Assembly: GCA_024278985.1 (NCBI GenBank)
Contig: JAJRSC010000016.1
Location: 1-58,410, forward strand
DNA from: an archaeon
GTDB lineage: Archaea; AGJL01; Methanococci; Methanococcales; Methanocaldococcaceae
Direction of reading: 5' to 3'
DNA length: 58,410 bases
Shown here: positions 18,644 through 26,642 of the stretch, piece by piece
Layout of the letters: every line of letters begins with the position of its first letter
Numbering within the stretch: the first letter of the stretch is position 1
Program-made: the position numbers and the translations under genes
Notes under the pieces: generated by a model
The model's input: only the letters and a program-made list of their open reading frames with translations
The model's database searches: none
Told to the model about the DNA's origin: nothing

Positions 18644-19486
18644 TCACCTATAAAGAATTCCATCAAAGACAATATGAGCATCTCCCTCAATATAAATATC
18701 ATTCTTATCCAATACCTCAACTAATAAATCTCCACCATCTAAATGAGCCAATACTTTATTTTTAGTTTTTCCTAAGTAGTAAGAGACAAATACTGATGCA
18801 CTTGCACCAGTACCACAGGCCATTGTATAGCCAACTCCTCTCTCCCAGGTTAATATTCTAATTTCTGAGTCATTCAATACCTTAACAAAATGAACATTTA
18901 TTCTGTTAGGGAAAAGTTCATGATTTTCAAGTTCTTTTCCTATTTCATTAAGATGCTGTCTTATATAATCTAAATCATCAACAAATATTATTAAATGAGG
19001 ATTTCCAACACTTAAAGCAGTACCTTTTACTTTATTTATATATGGATTTTTTAATAATATTTCTTCCTCTATAAACTCCTTATCATATCTTACAGGAATA
19101 TCTTCAGGTTTTAGAGATGCCTTACCCATATATACTCTAATTTTTTTAACTTTATCATTCTCAACTTTAAGCTCACATATTCTTAAACCAGCCTTAGTTT
19201 CAACATATAAAGGATTCTTTTTTAATACTCTTTCATATACATATTTAGCAAAGCATCTAATTCCATTTCCACACATTTCTGCCTCTGAGCCATCACTGTT
19301 AAAAATTCTAAATTTAACATCATATTTATCTGACTTTTGAATGAATATAACCCCATCAGCTCCAACAGAAAATTTTCTCCTACAAACATCTTTAGAAAAT
19401 TTTTCTTTATCATCAACTTTTATATTATCATATTCATTAACTACAACATAATCATTTCCTAAAGATTGCATTTTTGTAAATTCTAT
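18644..19486 (-). CDS. dapF: Diaminopimelate epimerase, apparent AUA start
   Basis: 280 residues from an ATA at 19486, or 275 from the ATG at 19471. DapF interconverts LL- and meso-diaminopimelate in lysine synthesis. Both catalytic cysteines are present (E-M-C-G-N-G-I-R and M-A-C-G-T-G-A-S), with S-V-G-A-D-G-V and S-V-G-N-P-H. Archaeal DapF begins M-E-F-T-K-M; here the bases before the ATG encode E-F-T-K and the expected initiator is ATA, sitting 7 bases after GGTGG and overlapping the TAG of the upstream gene. The ATG at 19471 has no ribosome site of its own. Either AUA initiates or the base is a change or error from ATG. Confidence 0.9.
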   Translation of the reverse strand: MEFTKMQSLGNDYVVVNEYDNIKVDDKEKFSKDVCRRKFSVGADGVIFIQKSDKYDVKFRIFNSDGSEAEMCGNGIRCFAKYVYERVLKKNPLYVETKAGLRICELKVENDKVKKIRVYMGKASLKPEDIPVRYDKEFIEEEILLKNPYINKVKGTALSVGNPHLIIFVDDLDYIRQHLNEIGKELENHELFPNRINVHFVKVLNDSEIRILTWERGVGYTMACGTGASASVFVSYYLGKTKNKVLAHLDGGDLLVEVLDKNDIYIEGDAHIVFDGILYR

Positions 19487-19749
19487 TCTACCACCCTTAT
19501 CGGAGCGTTTTGTAATTCACTTTCATATAGAACAACAATATCCTTTATTGACTTAACAACTCTATAAGGAATTAATACTCTTTTTACTCCTTCTCTCATT
19601 AAAATAGAATTTTCAAATGGTTCAACTTCAATAGACACCAATTTACCAGTTTGTTCATCAAAAACTATATCTTTTAATATTCCCAAAACACTACCTTCAT
19701 CTCCAACAACTCTCTTATCAAATAATATCTTACCAGGAATTTTTCCCAT
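19483..19749 (-). CDS. PRC-barrel domain protein
   Basis: 88 residues with GAGGAGA before the ATG. A single PRC-barrel: G-K-I-P-G-K-I-L-F-D-K-R-V-V-G-D-E-G-S-V at the start, L-V-S-I-E-V-E-P and V-L-I-P-Y-R-V-V. Such small archaeal PRC-barrel proteins are thought to bind RNA or partner proteins; no defined function. First gene of the dapF operon; its stop overlaps the dapF start. Confidence 0.8.
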   Translation of the reverse strand: MGKIPGKILFDKRVVGDEGSVLGILKDIVFDEQTGKLVSIEVEPFENSILMREGVKRVLIPYRVVKSIKDIVVLYESELQNAPIRVVE

Positions 19750-19870
19750 ATTTATCTCCTCACTTATTTATTAAGATTTAATTTATTAAGGTTAAATAAT
19801 AAATATTTTTTCATTTTAAAAATAAACATTATACAAATATACAAATATTTAAATTCTCTTTAAAAATATT

Positions 19871-19902
19871 AAAATACATTGATTAATCAAAAACTATAAA
19901 TA
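19871..19902 (+). promoter_or_regulatory. Promoter with conserved GATTAATC element (copy 1)
   Basis: AAAATACATTGATTAATC (19871-19888) followed after 6 bases by TATAAATA (19895-19902). The same block at the same spacing lies upstream of the thioredoxin-like gene at 21546-21577. GATTAATC is a perfect palindrome. It looks like a regulator site abutting the TATA box. Confidence 0.6.
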
Positions 19903-19948
19903 TAGGAATTGTATATTATAATGATGTAACAACATTTTGGTGTAAGAT

Positions 19949-20323
19949 ATGAGTGATGAGCTTCCTGTTATTGGAAAAGATGCTTTAGGTAGGGTTATAA
20001 AAGATTGGTCTGTTAAACCCTGGTGGGGGATTGATAGGAAGAAAATAGAATGGTATCCTAAAATAAATTATGATAAATGTATTGGTTGTGGAGTATGTTT
20101 TATAACTTGTGCAAATAGAGTTGTATTTGATTGGGATAAAGAAAAGAAAAAACCAGTTGTAGCAAGACCTTACAATTGTGTTGTTGCCTGTACAACTTGT
20201 AAAATGCTCTGTCCTGTGGATGCCCTAGAATTCCCAGAAAAAGATTACATACAAAATATTATTAAAAATTATAAAATTTTAGCAAAAGCCAAAGAAATAC
20301 TAAAAAAGCATAATTTAATTTAA
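19949..20323 (+). CDS. 2[4Fe-4S] ferredoxin-like protein
   Basis: 124 residues. Cluster motifs are CIGCGVCFITC and CVVACTTCKMLCP; the second has CX3CX2CX3C spacing, as in the paralogue at 4230-4664. Conserved aromatic stretch P-W-W-G-I-D-R-K-K-I-E-W-Y-P-K-I-N-Y precedes the first cluster. GGTG lies 8 bases before the ATG. It is transcribed from a promoter carrying the GATTAATC element shared with the thioredoxin-like gene, so it probably supplies electrons in the same redox response (inference). Confidence 0.85.
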   Translation: MSDELPVIGKDALGRVIKDWSVKPWWGIDRKKIEWYPKINYDKCIGCGVCFITCANRVVFDWDKEKKKPVVARPYNCVVACTTCKMLCPVDALEFPEKDYIQNIIKNYKILAKAKEILKKHNLI

Positions 20324-20451
20324 AAGAGTCCGATTAAAGAGTCATTGAAATAAATCCTCTTTATAATAATTTATTATTTTATTCAAATACTTTAAAAATA
20401 TTATTAAGTATAATGTAATTTTACTCATAGGAGGAAAATTGTGGTGGGAAC

Positions 20452-21021
20452 ATGAATCCAGAGATGATTATGGAAATGATAAACTCAGATATTGCTAAAG
20501 AAATGGCTCCAAAAATGATGCCAAAGGTCTTACCTTTAGCTTTGGAAAAGTTTTTAGATAAAATTCCTGAAAATGAAAGAAAAGAGTTTATAGCTAAGAT
20601 AGTGGATATAATTGTAAGTAAGGATGAAAATAAAGAAATTTTTGCTGAATTTTGTGATATGTTTGAAGTATTGTTAAACATTAAGGGACTAAAAATTTAT
20701 TCAAAGGGAGGAAAAGGAGCAGTAAAAGAAAAAATATCCCCAATGGATTTATTTTTAGTAGGATTATGTGGATGTATATGTATAGCTGTTGGTAACACTT
20801 TAAAAAGCAATAATATTGATGCAAAGATAAAAGTTGATGGTAAAGTTGAGAAATCATTTGAAGAAGGAAAAATAAAGAAGATAAGTATAAATATCTATGT
20901 GAAAACCAATGAAAATATTGATAAAGAAAAATTAAAAGAATTAGTTTTAAATGGCTCTAAAAAATGTTTAATTAACAACTCTCTAAATTGTGAAATTGAA
21001 AAGAATATTATTTTTGAATAA
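20452..21021 (+). CDS. OsmC-like protein with N-terminal helical extension
   Basis: 189 residues. The C-terminal ~115 residues fit Osm[17 protein letters not shown] as the first cysteine helix and [10 protein letters not shown] as the second cysteine region; these two cysteines reduce peroxides or act as thiol sites in the family. The first ~75 residues are acidic and helical ([12 protein letters not shown]), resembling small PCP-reductase-like domains. Start ATG at 20452 lies after GTGGTGGGAAC. It lies between the ferredoxin and thioredoxin-like genes, consistent with a redox group. Confidence 0.7.
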   Translation: MNPEMIMEMINSDIAKEMAPKMMPKVLPLALEKFLDKIPENERKEFIAKIVDIIVSKDENKEIFAEFCDMFEVLLNIKGLKIYSKGGKGAVKEKISPMDLFLVGLCGCICIAVGNTLKSNNIDAKIKVDGKVEKSFEEGKIKKISINIYVKTNENIDKEKLKELVLNGSKKCLINNSLNCEIEKNIIFE

Positions 21022-21034
21022 TTGGTGGATTTTT

Positions 21035-21301
21035 ATGTGGTGCATGCCAATAGATATGATGGGATTTCCAATTTTTGGATTTTTTCTATGGGGAATATAC
21101 TTTATAATTAAAATTATAGTGTTTATAATTGTAGTTATAGATATTTTAAGAAGAGATGATTTAGATACTCTTGAAAAAATCTTATGGTTATTGGTTGTTT
21201 GGTTTTTGGGAATAATTGGGGCGATAATATATTATTTGTTATCAAAAAGAAACTCTAAGAGTATTGGAGATAACAATGGCAAAGATATTGGTAGTAACTG
21301 A
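21035..21301 (+). CDS. Small PLDc_N-type membrane protein
   Basis: 88 residues from the ATG at 21035, four to five bases after TTGGTGGAT; an upstream in-frame ATG would sit inside the preceding gene. Two hydrophobic helices at about 12-38 and 52-72; the second, with [19 protein letters not shown], is the PLD nuclease N-terminal (PLDc_N) signature, found also in sporulation-delaying immunity-like and anti-sigma-like proteins. Function here unknown. 13 bp after the OsmC-like gene. Confidence 0.65.
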   Translation: MWCMPIDMMGFPIFGFFLWGIYFIIKIIVFIIVVIDILRRDDLDTLEKILWLLVVWFLGIIGAIIYYLLSKRNSKSIGDNNGKDIGSN

Positions 21302-21489
21302 TGGAGCTTATGATTATAGGAGTAAAGGAACTATAAACTCATTTGGAAAGAAAAATGAATTTATTGGTTTATATTGAGTTTAGTAAAAAATCAGCCATGT
21401 TAATTCAAAGATATCCATGTGTATCTGGAAAAATAAAACTTTTTAGGAAGGAATGTAAAAAACAAAAAGCTCTCAATATACACAAATAA
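21276..21489 (+). pseudogene. Small unknown gene broken by a frameshift
   Basis: An ATG at 21276 follows GGAGAT by 4 bases and opens [15 protein letters not shown], ending at a TGA near 21375. One frame over, 21355-21489 encodes a 44-residue stretch with C-V-S-G-K-I-K-L-F. Removing one A from the A5 run at 21351-21355 joins both into a single protein of about 71 residues. I recognise no family. The rest of the 300-bp gap up to 21611 holds only the promoter of the next gene. Confidence 0.35.
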
Positions 21490-21545
21490 GGATATTTTAG
21501 ATGGAATAATATTCATTTAAATATTTAAATTATTTTTAAAATATT

Positions 21546-21577
21546 AAAATACATTGATTAATCGAAAGTTATAAATA
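21546..21577 (+). promoter_or_regulatory. Promoter with conserved GATTAATC element (copy 2)
   Basis: AAAATACATTGATTAATC (21546-21563) followed after 6 bases by TATAAATA (21570-21577). Identical to the block at 19871-19888 with the same distance to the TATA box, in front of the thioredoxin-like gene. Confidence 0.6.
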
Positions 21578-21611
21578 TTATTTTAATTTCATATCTATTT
21601 GGTGATATTTG

Positions 21612-21863
21612 ATGGTAGTGATAAGAGTATTTGGAACTGGATGCCCAAAATGTAATCAAGCATATGAGAATGTTAAAAAGGCTGTTGAAGAACTTGGGAT
21701 AGATGCAGAGATTATTAAAGTTACTGATATAAATGAGATATCTGAGTGGATATTTGTAGCCCCTGGAATTGCATTTGATGATTATATAGTTTTTGAAGGT
21801 AAAGTTCCGACTGTTGAAGAAATAAAAGAGGAATTAAAAAAATATTTGGAGGAGAAAAAATGA
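21612..21863 (+). CDS. Thioredoxin-like redox-active disulfide protein
   Basis: 83 residues; the ATG at 21612 is five bases after GGTGAT, so a TTG three bases earlier is less likely. The active site is G-T-G-C-P-K-C at residues ~8-14 and the fold continues with V-E-E-L-G-I-D-A-E and the T-x-x-P-equivalent region V-A-P-G-I-A-F. This matches the small 'redox-active disulfide protein 2' family, which in methanogens sits next to PF03773 permeases. It overlaps the CGGC gene by 4 bases (ATGA). Confidence 0.88.
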   Translation: MVVIRVFGTGCPKCNQAYENVKKAVEELGIDAEIIKVTDINEISEWIFVAPGIAFDDYIVFEGKVPTVEEIKEELKKYLEEKK

Positions 21864-22246
21864 AGGTAGCAATTATAGCATGCAAAAAAATGGTTGAAAT
21901 GGGATGTCCTGGGAAAGAGGCTTGTGTATCATGCTTTAAAGCAATAAATGAAAAAAGTGGAGCTTTTGAAAGATATAAAGATGTTGAGTTAGTTGCATTT
22001 ACAACATGTGGAGGCTGTCCTGGTAAAAGATTTCCAATGAGAATTAAGTTATTAAAAAATGCTGCAGGTGCTGAAGCAATACATATAGCAAATTGTACCT
22101 TCTTACAACCAGAATGTCCCTATATAAACTTTGAGGAAATTTGTAAAAAATTAATGGAAGAGTTGGAAATTCCAATTGTGTTTGGAACTCATACATTAGT
22201 TAAAAAGAGTGAAGTTGTTTGTACTTGTGGAGATAACAAGGAATAA
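21860..22246 (+). CDS. CGGC-domain protein
   Basis: 128 residues with the namesake F-T-T-C-G-G-C-P-G-K at ~48-57 and further cysteines (A-C-K-K, G-C-P-G-K-E-A-C-V-S-C, N-C-T-F-L-Q-P-E-C-P-Y, V-V-C-T-C-G-D). Family PF08821; thought to bind metal or take part in thiol redox, without proven activity. Translationally coupled to the thioredoxin-like gene by an ATGA overlap and 112 bp before the permease. The cysteine content and neighbours point to thiol-reactive metal or metalloid handling. Confidence 0.85.
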   Translation: MKVAIIACKKMVEMGCPGKEACVSCFKAINEKSGAFERYKDVELVAFTTCGGCPGKRFPMRIKLLKNAAGAEAIHIANCTFLQPECPYINFEEICKKLMEELEIPIVFGTHTLVKKSEVVCTCGDNKE

Positions 22247-22357
22247 ATCTTATTTAAATTATTATTTTTTTAAATATATTAATTAATTAACTTAAATATA
22301 AATGAATATAGTTTATTTGGTTTATATTTGTATAAAAAAATAATCCAGGTGATTATT

Positions 22358-23420
22358 TTGGATGTATATACAGCTATCCAAATAATGATAAATACAATAA
22401 TTGATTATTTAAGTTTCAATAGAGTTTTAGCTTTATTAACAGCATTTTTTATTGCTGGAGGAGTTAGTAGTTTATTAAATAGAAACTTTATATTAAAATA
22501 CTTTGGAGAATCATCATTAAAATCTTATTTGGTGGCATCTGTTAGTGGAGCTATTTTAACTGTATGTTCCTGTACTATAATTCCATTGTTTGCATCACTA
22601 TATAAGAGAGGGGCAAAATTAGGGCCAGCAGTAACATTTCTCTTTTCTGGCCCAGGAATAAATATATTAGCTATATTTTACTCTGCTGCCCTGTTAGGTT
22701 GGGATTTTGGAATATATAGGGGAATTATGGCAATTATAATAGCTATTATAATAGGAGTAATAATGGATATTATCTTTAAAGAATCATCAAATAAAAAATT
22801 AAGGATTCATGGAGATAAAATTTCAGATAAACCATTATCTCAAATCATAACATTTTTTGGGATTATGCTTTTAATGTTAATTGTAATAACTGCATCTCCA
22901 AAGATTTTTCCCTTTTTATCTCTTAAAATAGTTGATGGTATTCTTTTAAAGCATGTTATTTTCTTTATTTTATTAGGGATTTTAGTATATATATCAAATA
23001 AATACTTTACTAAAAGAGAGTTAAAATCTTGGATTTATGAGAGTTATGTATTAATAAAAACACTATTTCCTTTACTTCTTATTGGTGTAGGGATAGCAGG
23101 ATTATTAAAGGTTATAATCCCTCCTAAAATTGTTGCTCAATATGTTGGAGAAAACACTTTAATGGCTAATTTCATTAGTTCCTTAATAGGGGCTACAATG
23201 TATTTTGCTACTTTAACAGAAGTACCAATAGTTAAAGCATTGTTAGATTTAGGAATGAATAAAGGTCCAGCAATGGCATTACTCTTATCAGGACCATCTT
23301 TAAGTATTGCCACACTCTTAGCATTAATAAAAATTATGAAAAAAAAAGGAAGTTGTATGTTATTATTTACTAGTAGTAATATTCTCCACAATTGCAGGGT
23401 ATATATTTGGATTATTATAA
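22358..23420 (+). pseudogene. ArsP/DUF318-type permease, C-terminus frameshifted
   Basis: About 354 residues if restored. Eight or so transmembrane segments and the family signatures C-S-C-T-I-I-P-L-F-A-S-L-Y-K-R-G-A and F-S-G-P-G-I-N in the first half, echoed by L-T-E-V-P-I-V-K-A and L-S-G-P-S-L-S in the second. Relatives export trivalent organoarsenicals. TTG at 22358 is five bases after AGGTGA. At an A9 run (23339-23347) the frame shifts: as written it ends at 23431 with a polar tail, while removing one A yields K-K-E-V-V-C-Y-Y-L-L-V-V and a final membrane helix stopping at 23420, the expected family end. Could be a real mutation, slippage or sequence error. Confidence 0.8.
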
Positions 23421-23542
23421 ATCAATTTTAAGGACGAATTTTATATTTTATTTTTATTTACATTTATGGAATAAAAATAATTAAGTATATAAGAGCTATT
23501 TATTTAATAAATTTACTATAAAAAAATAAATTAGGGCTAAGT

Positions 23543-24337
23543 ATGATACAAGTGACATTAATTCAGATTGATAATTATGGGCCATGGACAGTAACTCCAA
23601 AACCAAGAAGAGAAAGTGATTTACAAGTTCTACAAAGTAGGTTATATGAGGATTTAAATCTATTATTTGGAGCACATAAGGGTTTAGTTTTCTATACAAG
23701 ATTTGACAATTTAATAGCCATAACTAATGGTATTGATTTATTAACTCATAAAAGAATCCAAGAGAGTATAAAAAATAGATATCCATTTACTGTTAGTATG
23801 GTTATTGCCTCAGCTGAAACTGCTTATGAAGCTCAAAAACTTGCCACTAAAACACTTCAAGAATATGGTAGTGCCCAAGATGAAAATAGAAAAGAAATTT
23901 TAGATGTTGCTAATAGTTTAGTTTCTGACGGTTATGTTCAAATTGCTCATATTGATATAAATAATATAACAGGAACATTTACAGATATTATAAGTGCTTA
24001 TGATACTTACTTAAATGTTAATAAAGTTAAGCTCTTACTTATGGAGGAACTTTTAAAATATAATGCTCTTCTTTTTTTTATTGGTGGGGACAATTATATG
24101 TCACCATGTAATGGAATGACTGAAGAAGATTTTATAAAGATTTTTGATAAGATAAAAAATAAATTAGATATTGAACTGAAGGCAGGTATAGGAATTGGAG
24201 AGACTGCTGAAGATGCTGCCAATCTTGCAGATATTGGTTTAGAAAAAATTAGAGGTAAGCTTGTAGATAAAAATGTATGTTTTTTAAGAGATGATATTAT
24301 AAAATTAAAACCTAAAAAATTCTGTGGGTTACAATAA
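23543..24337 (+). CDS. arfA: GTP cyclohydrolase III
   Basis: 264 residues. Forms 2-amino-5-formylamino-6-ribosylamino-4(3H)-pyrimidinone phosphate from GTP, the first step to F420 (and riboflavin) in methanogens. Opening [17 protein letters not shown] and Y-T-R-F-D-N-L matches the archaeal enzyme, and [12 protein letters not shown] plus K-A-G-I-G-I-G form the second nucleotidyl-cyclase-like half. A TATA-like AAGTATATAAG lies about 60 bp upstream. It overlaps the next gene by one base (TAATG), as in M. jannaschii where the two homologues are adjacent. Confidence 0.95.
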   Translation: MIQVTLIQIDNYGPWTVTPKPRRESDLQVLQSRLYEDLNLLFGAHKGLVFYTRFDNLIAITNGIDLLTHKRIQESIKNRYPFTVSMVIASAETAYEAQKLATKTLQEYGSAQDENRKEILDVANSLVSDGYVQIAHIDINNITGTFTDIISAYDTYLNVNKVKLLLMEELLKYNALLFFIGGDNYMSPCNGMTEEDFIKIFDKIKNKLDIELKAGIGIGETAEDAANLADIGLEKIRGKLVDKNVCFLRDDIIKLKPKKFCGLQ

Positions 24338-25065
24338 TGATAATTTTAGCCCCAATGGCTGGTTATACAGATGGAACCTTTTGTAAAAAATATGAGGATT
24401 TGTTTGATGTTGTAACTTTAGGTGGCTACAATATAGATAAAAAAACATATCTTGCTGCAGAAAAAATAGAAAAAAGAGGAAGAAAAGAATTTTTAATTAA
24501 ATTAGATGAATTTAATGAATATATAGAAAAGCAAATTAATATTCTTGAAAAAGCCAAAGTATCTATAAATGTTAGATTTGTAGATATAGATGAATGTTAT
24601 AGTAAGTTGGAATATATAAGTGGATTAGTTGATTATATTGAACTAAATTGTCATTGTAGGCAGAGAGAAATAACAGAGTTAGGAATTGGTCAAGAATTGT
24701 TAAAAAATAGAGAGTTGCTATATACCTTCCTAAATAAAATGGACAAATTGGACAAACCAATTTTATTAAAGATTCGTTTAAATTATATTACTTTAAATGA
24801 GTTAATTAATAACCTTAACTACTGTAGAGAGTTATTTTATGGCTTACATGTTGATTGTTATTATCCTAAAAAACCATACCCTGATATTAAATCTTTAAAA
24901 GTATTGTATGAAGAATTTAAAGATAAGTTTATAATTGGGAACAATTCCATAACATCCATAAAAATAGCTAAAGAAATGTTAAAACACTCTAATGCAATAT
25001 CTGTTGCAAGGGCAGTTTTAAAAAATAATATCAATTGGATTAAAGATATTCACAAACTAATTTAA
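24337..25065 (+). CDS. TIM-barrel protein related to dihydrouridine synthase (nifR3-related archaeal family)
   Basis: 242 residues. It starts I-I-L-A-P-M-A-G-Y-T-D-G-T-F like a tRNA-dihydrouridine synthase and has V-D-Y-I-E-L-N-C-H-C-R-Q and L-L-K-I-R-L-N, but is shorter than true Dus (about 310-330 residues) and ends soon after S-V-A-R-A-V-L. It belongs with the archaeal nifR3-related set; no reaction is established. Its start is fused to the stop of arfA and its end overlaps the convergent DUF354 gene by 26 bases. Confidence 0.8.
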   Translation: MIILAPMAGYTDGTFCKKYEDLFDVVTLGGYNIDKKTYLAAEKIEKRGRKEFLIKLDEFNEYIEKQINILEKAKVSINVRFVDIDECYSKLEYISGLVDYIELNCHCRQREITELGIGQELLKNRELLYTFLNKMDKLDKPILLKIRLNYITLNELINNLNYCRELFYGLHVDCYYPKKPYPDIKSLKVLYEEFKDKFIIGNNSITSIKIAKEMLKHSNAISVARAVLKNNINWIKDIHKLI

Positions 25066-26056
25066 ATATTTTAGGGATTGGGTCTTCAAACTTAGCTATT
25101 TTTTTTCTCTTACCTAAATTCTCATCAAAATAATATAAAATTTCCTTAATATCTGTTGTGTGTATCATTCTATCCTTTTCAATTAAAAATTTATCCACTC
25201 CTAATAAATCCTGAGGATAGCATGAAATAGTAGGAATTCCTAATATTGCACTTTCTCTATTCATTGTTCCTCCTGCTCCAATCATAAAATCAGAATGATA
25301 TATTAATGAAAGAGCATCAACATTGTTAGGAATAACAACATCAAAATGTTTATAAATATATTTTTGTTTATTATTTCTTGGAAAAACAACAATATCAACA
25401 TCATACCTTTTTTTTAGTTCTTTTATAATTTTTGGTAGAATATCTTTATGTCCATTACAATATGATGAATTTGGGCAAGGTCTCATAACAACAACATCCT
25501 TATCAAGATTTAACTTTTCTTTAATACTTTTGTCTATTGGATAATAGCCCTTTAATCTTGCATTAATATTTGCCACTTCACAGGTTCCAGCAAAGTCAAT
25601 AAAATTTTTTCCTCCACATTCCTTTAATCTATCTTCATCTGTTGCTTTTGGTTTAATAATAGTATCAACTAAAGGAAGGGTCAATTTATTTTGAGCTGTT
25701 GCATGTTCATTATCTACTACAAAAATAGTTGGTATATTTAACCCAAATGCTACTCTTGGAAGTTCAACAGAATGCTTTGCTATTGCCAAAATAGGATTAA
25801 GGTTAGATATTAATTCAGTTAGTCCAATTATTCTTTCAGCATAATAAATTAATTTTTCTTTTAGATTTACTCCATGTTTTCCTATACATTTTCCAGCAAA
25901 TCCATAAAAATTTATTAAATCTCTTAAATAGTTAGATTCTCTATAAGTTAAGACATAATCTATTCCTTTTTTTTCAAATTCTTTAATAAGTTGGCAAAAA
26001 AAATGGACATGTGGAGCATTTGTTAAATCAATCCATATTATAATAATCACCTTCAT
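25040..26056 (-). CDS. DUF354 protein, GT-B-like fold
   Basis: 338 residues. The opening W-I-D-L-T-N-A-P-H-V-H-F-F and later I-I-K-P-K-A-T-D-E-D-R, P-N-S-S-Y-C-N-G-H and M-I-G-A-G-G-T-M-N-R-E-S-A mark family PF04007, which resembles UDP-GlcNAc epimerase/glycosyltransferase GT-B folds and may act on surface sugars. The ATG at 26056 makes a GGTGAT ribosome site fall within the first codons. That site is correctly spaced for an ATA immediately before TGG (W of W-I-D), so the true start may be that ATA, as proposed for dapF. Function unproven. Confidence 0.8.
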   Translation of the reverse strand: MKVIIIIWIDLTNAPHVHFFCQLIKEFEKKGIDYVLTYRESNYLRDLINFYGFAGKCIGKHGVNLKEKLIYYAERIIGLTELISNLNPILAIAKHSVELPRVAFGLNIPTIFVVDNEHATAQNKLTLPLVDTIIKPKATDEDRLKECGGKNFIDFAGTCEVANINARLKGYYPIDKSIKEKLNLDKDVVVMRPCPNSSYCNGHKDILPKIIKELKKRYDVDIVVFPRNNKQKYIYKHFDVVIPNNVDALSLIYHSDFMIGAGGTMNRESAILGIPTISCYPQDLLGVDKFLIEKDRMIHTTDIKEILYYFDENLGKRKKIAKFEDPIPKIFKLVCEYL

Positions 26057-26141
26057 ATAATTTTTGGTTAGTTTTATAAATAATTATATTAATTTTATAA
26101 ATACATTGTAGATTTAAATCAGTTAGTTAGGTTAAGTAAGT

Positions 26142-26642
26142 ATGATAATCTATAAAGAAATATCAAATCTAAATAAAATATTTCCTCTATTAAATGAAGA
26201 AAAAATATTACTTGGAACTGATGGAAGTGTTACAAATATTTTAGAGATACTTTTTGAAGATTTTTGTAAAGTGAGAACTATCTCTCAAAAAATTGTTAAT
26301 GATACAAACATTAGAGAGGTTATTTTAGAAATTAAAGGAACTCCTCTTGTTTATGCAATCTCAAAGACATCATTTAAAAATATAGATGAAGAGATTTTAA
26401 GGGAAGATATAAAAAAAGACTTATTATCTGCAGATATTCCAATAGGAAAAATTATAAAAAAATATAATTTAGAGACAAGAAGAGAGATTTTTTATATTGG
26501 AATAAAGAAACTAAATAATTATTTAAAATCTATTTTAAAAGTTGATTATGATTACTTACCAATGAGAAGATATTATATCATCTACAAAAATAAGGTATTA
26601 ATGGAAATTTGTGAAATATTTGCTATTAGAGGGAGAATATGA
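26142..26642 (+). CDS. Chorismate lyase-like protein (DUF98)
   Basis: 166 residues. L-L-G-T-D-G-S-V-T-N-I-L-E-I-L near residue 24, R-E-V-I-L-E-I-K-G-T-P-L-V-Y-A at ~65-80, and R-E-D-I-K-K-D-L-L-S-A-D-I-P-I-G-K at ~95-112 match PF01947, related in fold to chorismate pyruvate-lyase UbiC. The M. jannaschii relative is described as a chorismate lyase producing 4-hydroxybenzoate, a precursor connected with methanopterin; I cannot confirm activity from sequence. It overlaps the following radical SAM gene by 4 bases. Confidence 0.8.
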   Translation: MIIYKEISNLNKIFPLLNEEKILLGTDGSVTNILEILFEDFCKVRTISQKIVNDTNIREVILEIKGTPLVYAISKTSFKNIDEEILREDIKKDLLSADIPIGKIIKKYNLETRREIFYIGIKKLNNYLKSILKVDYDYLPMRRYYIIYKNKVLMEICEIFAIRGRI

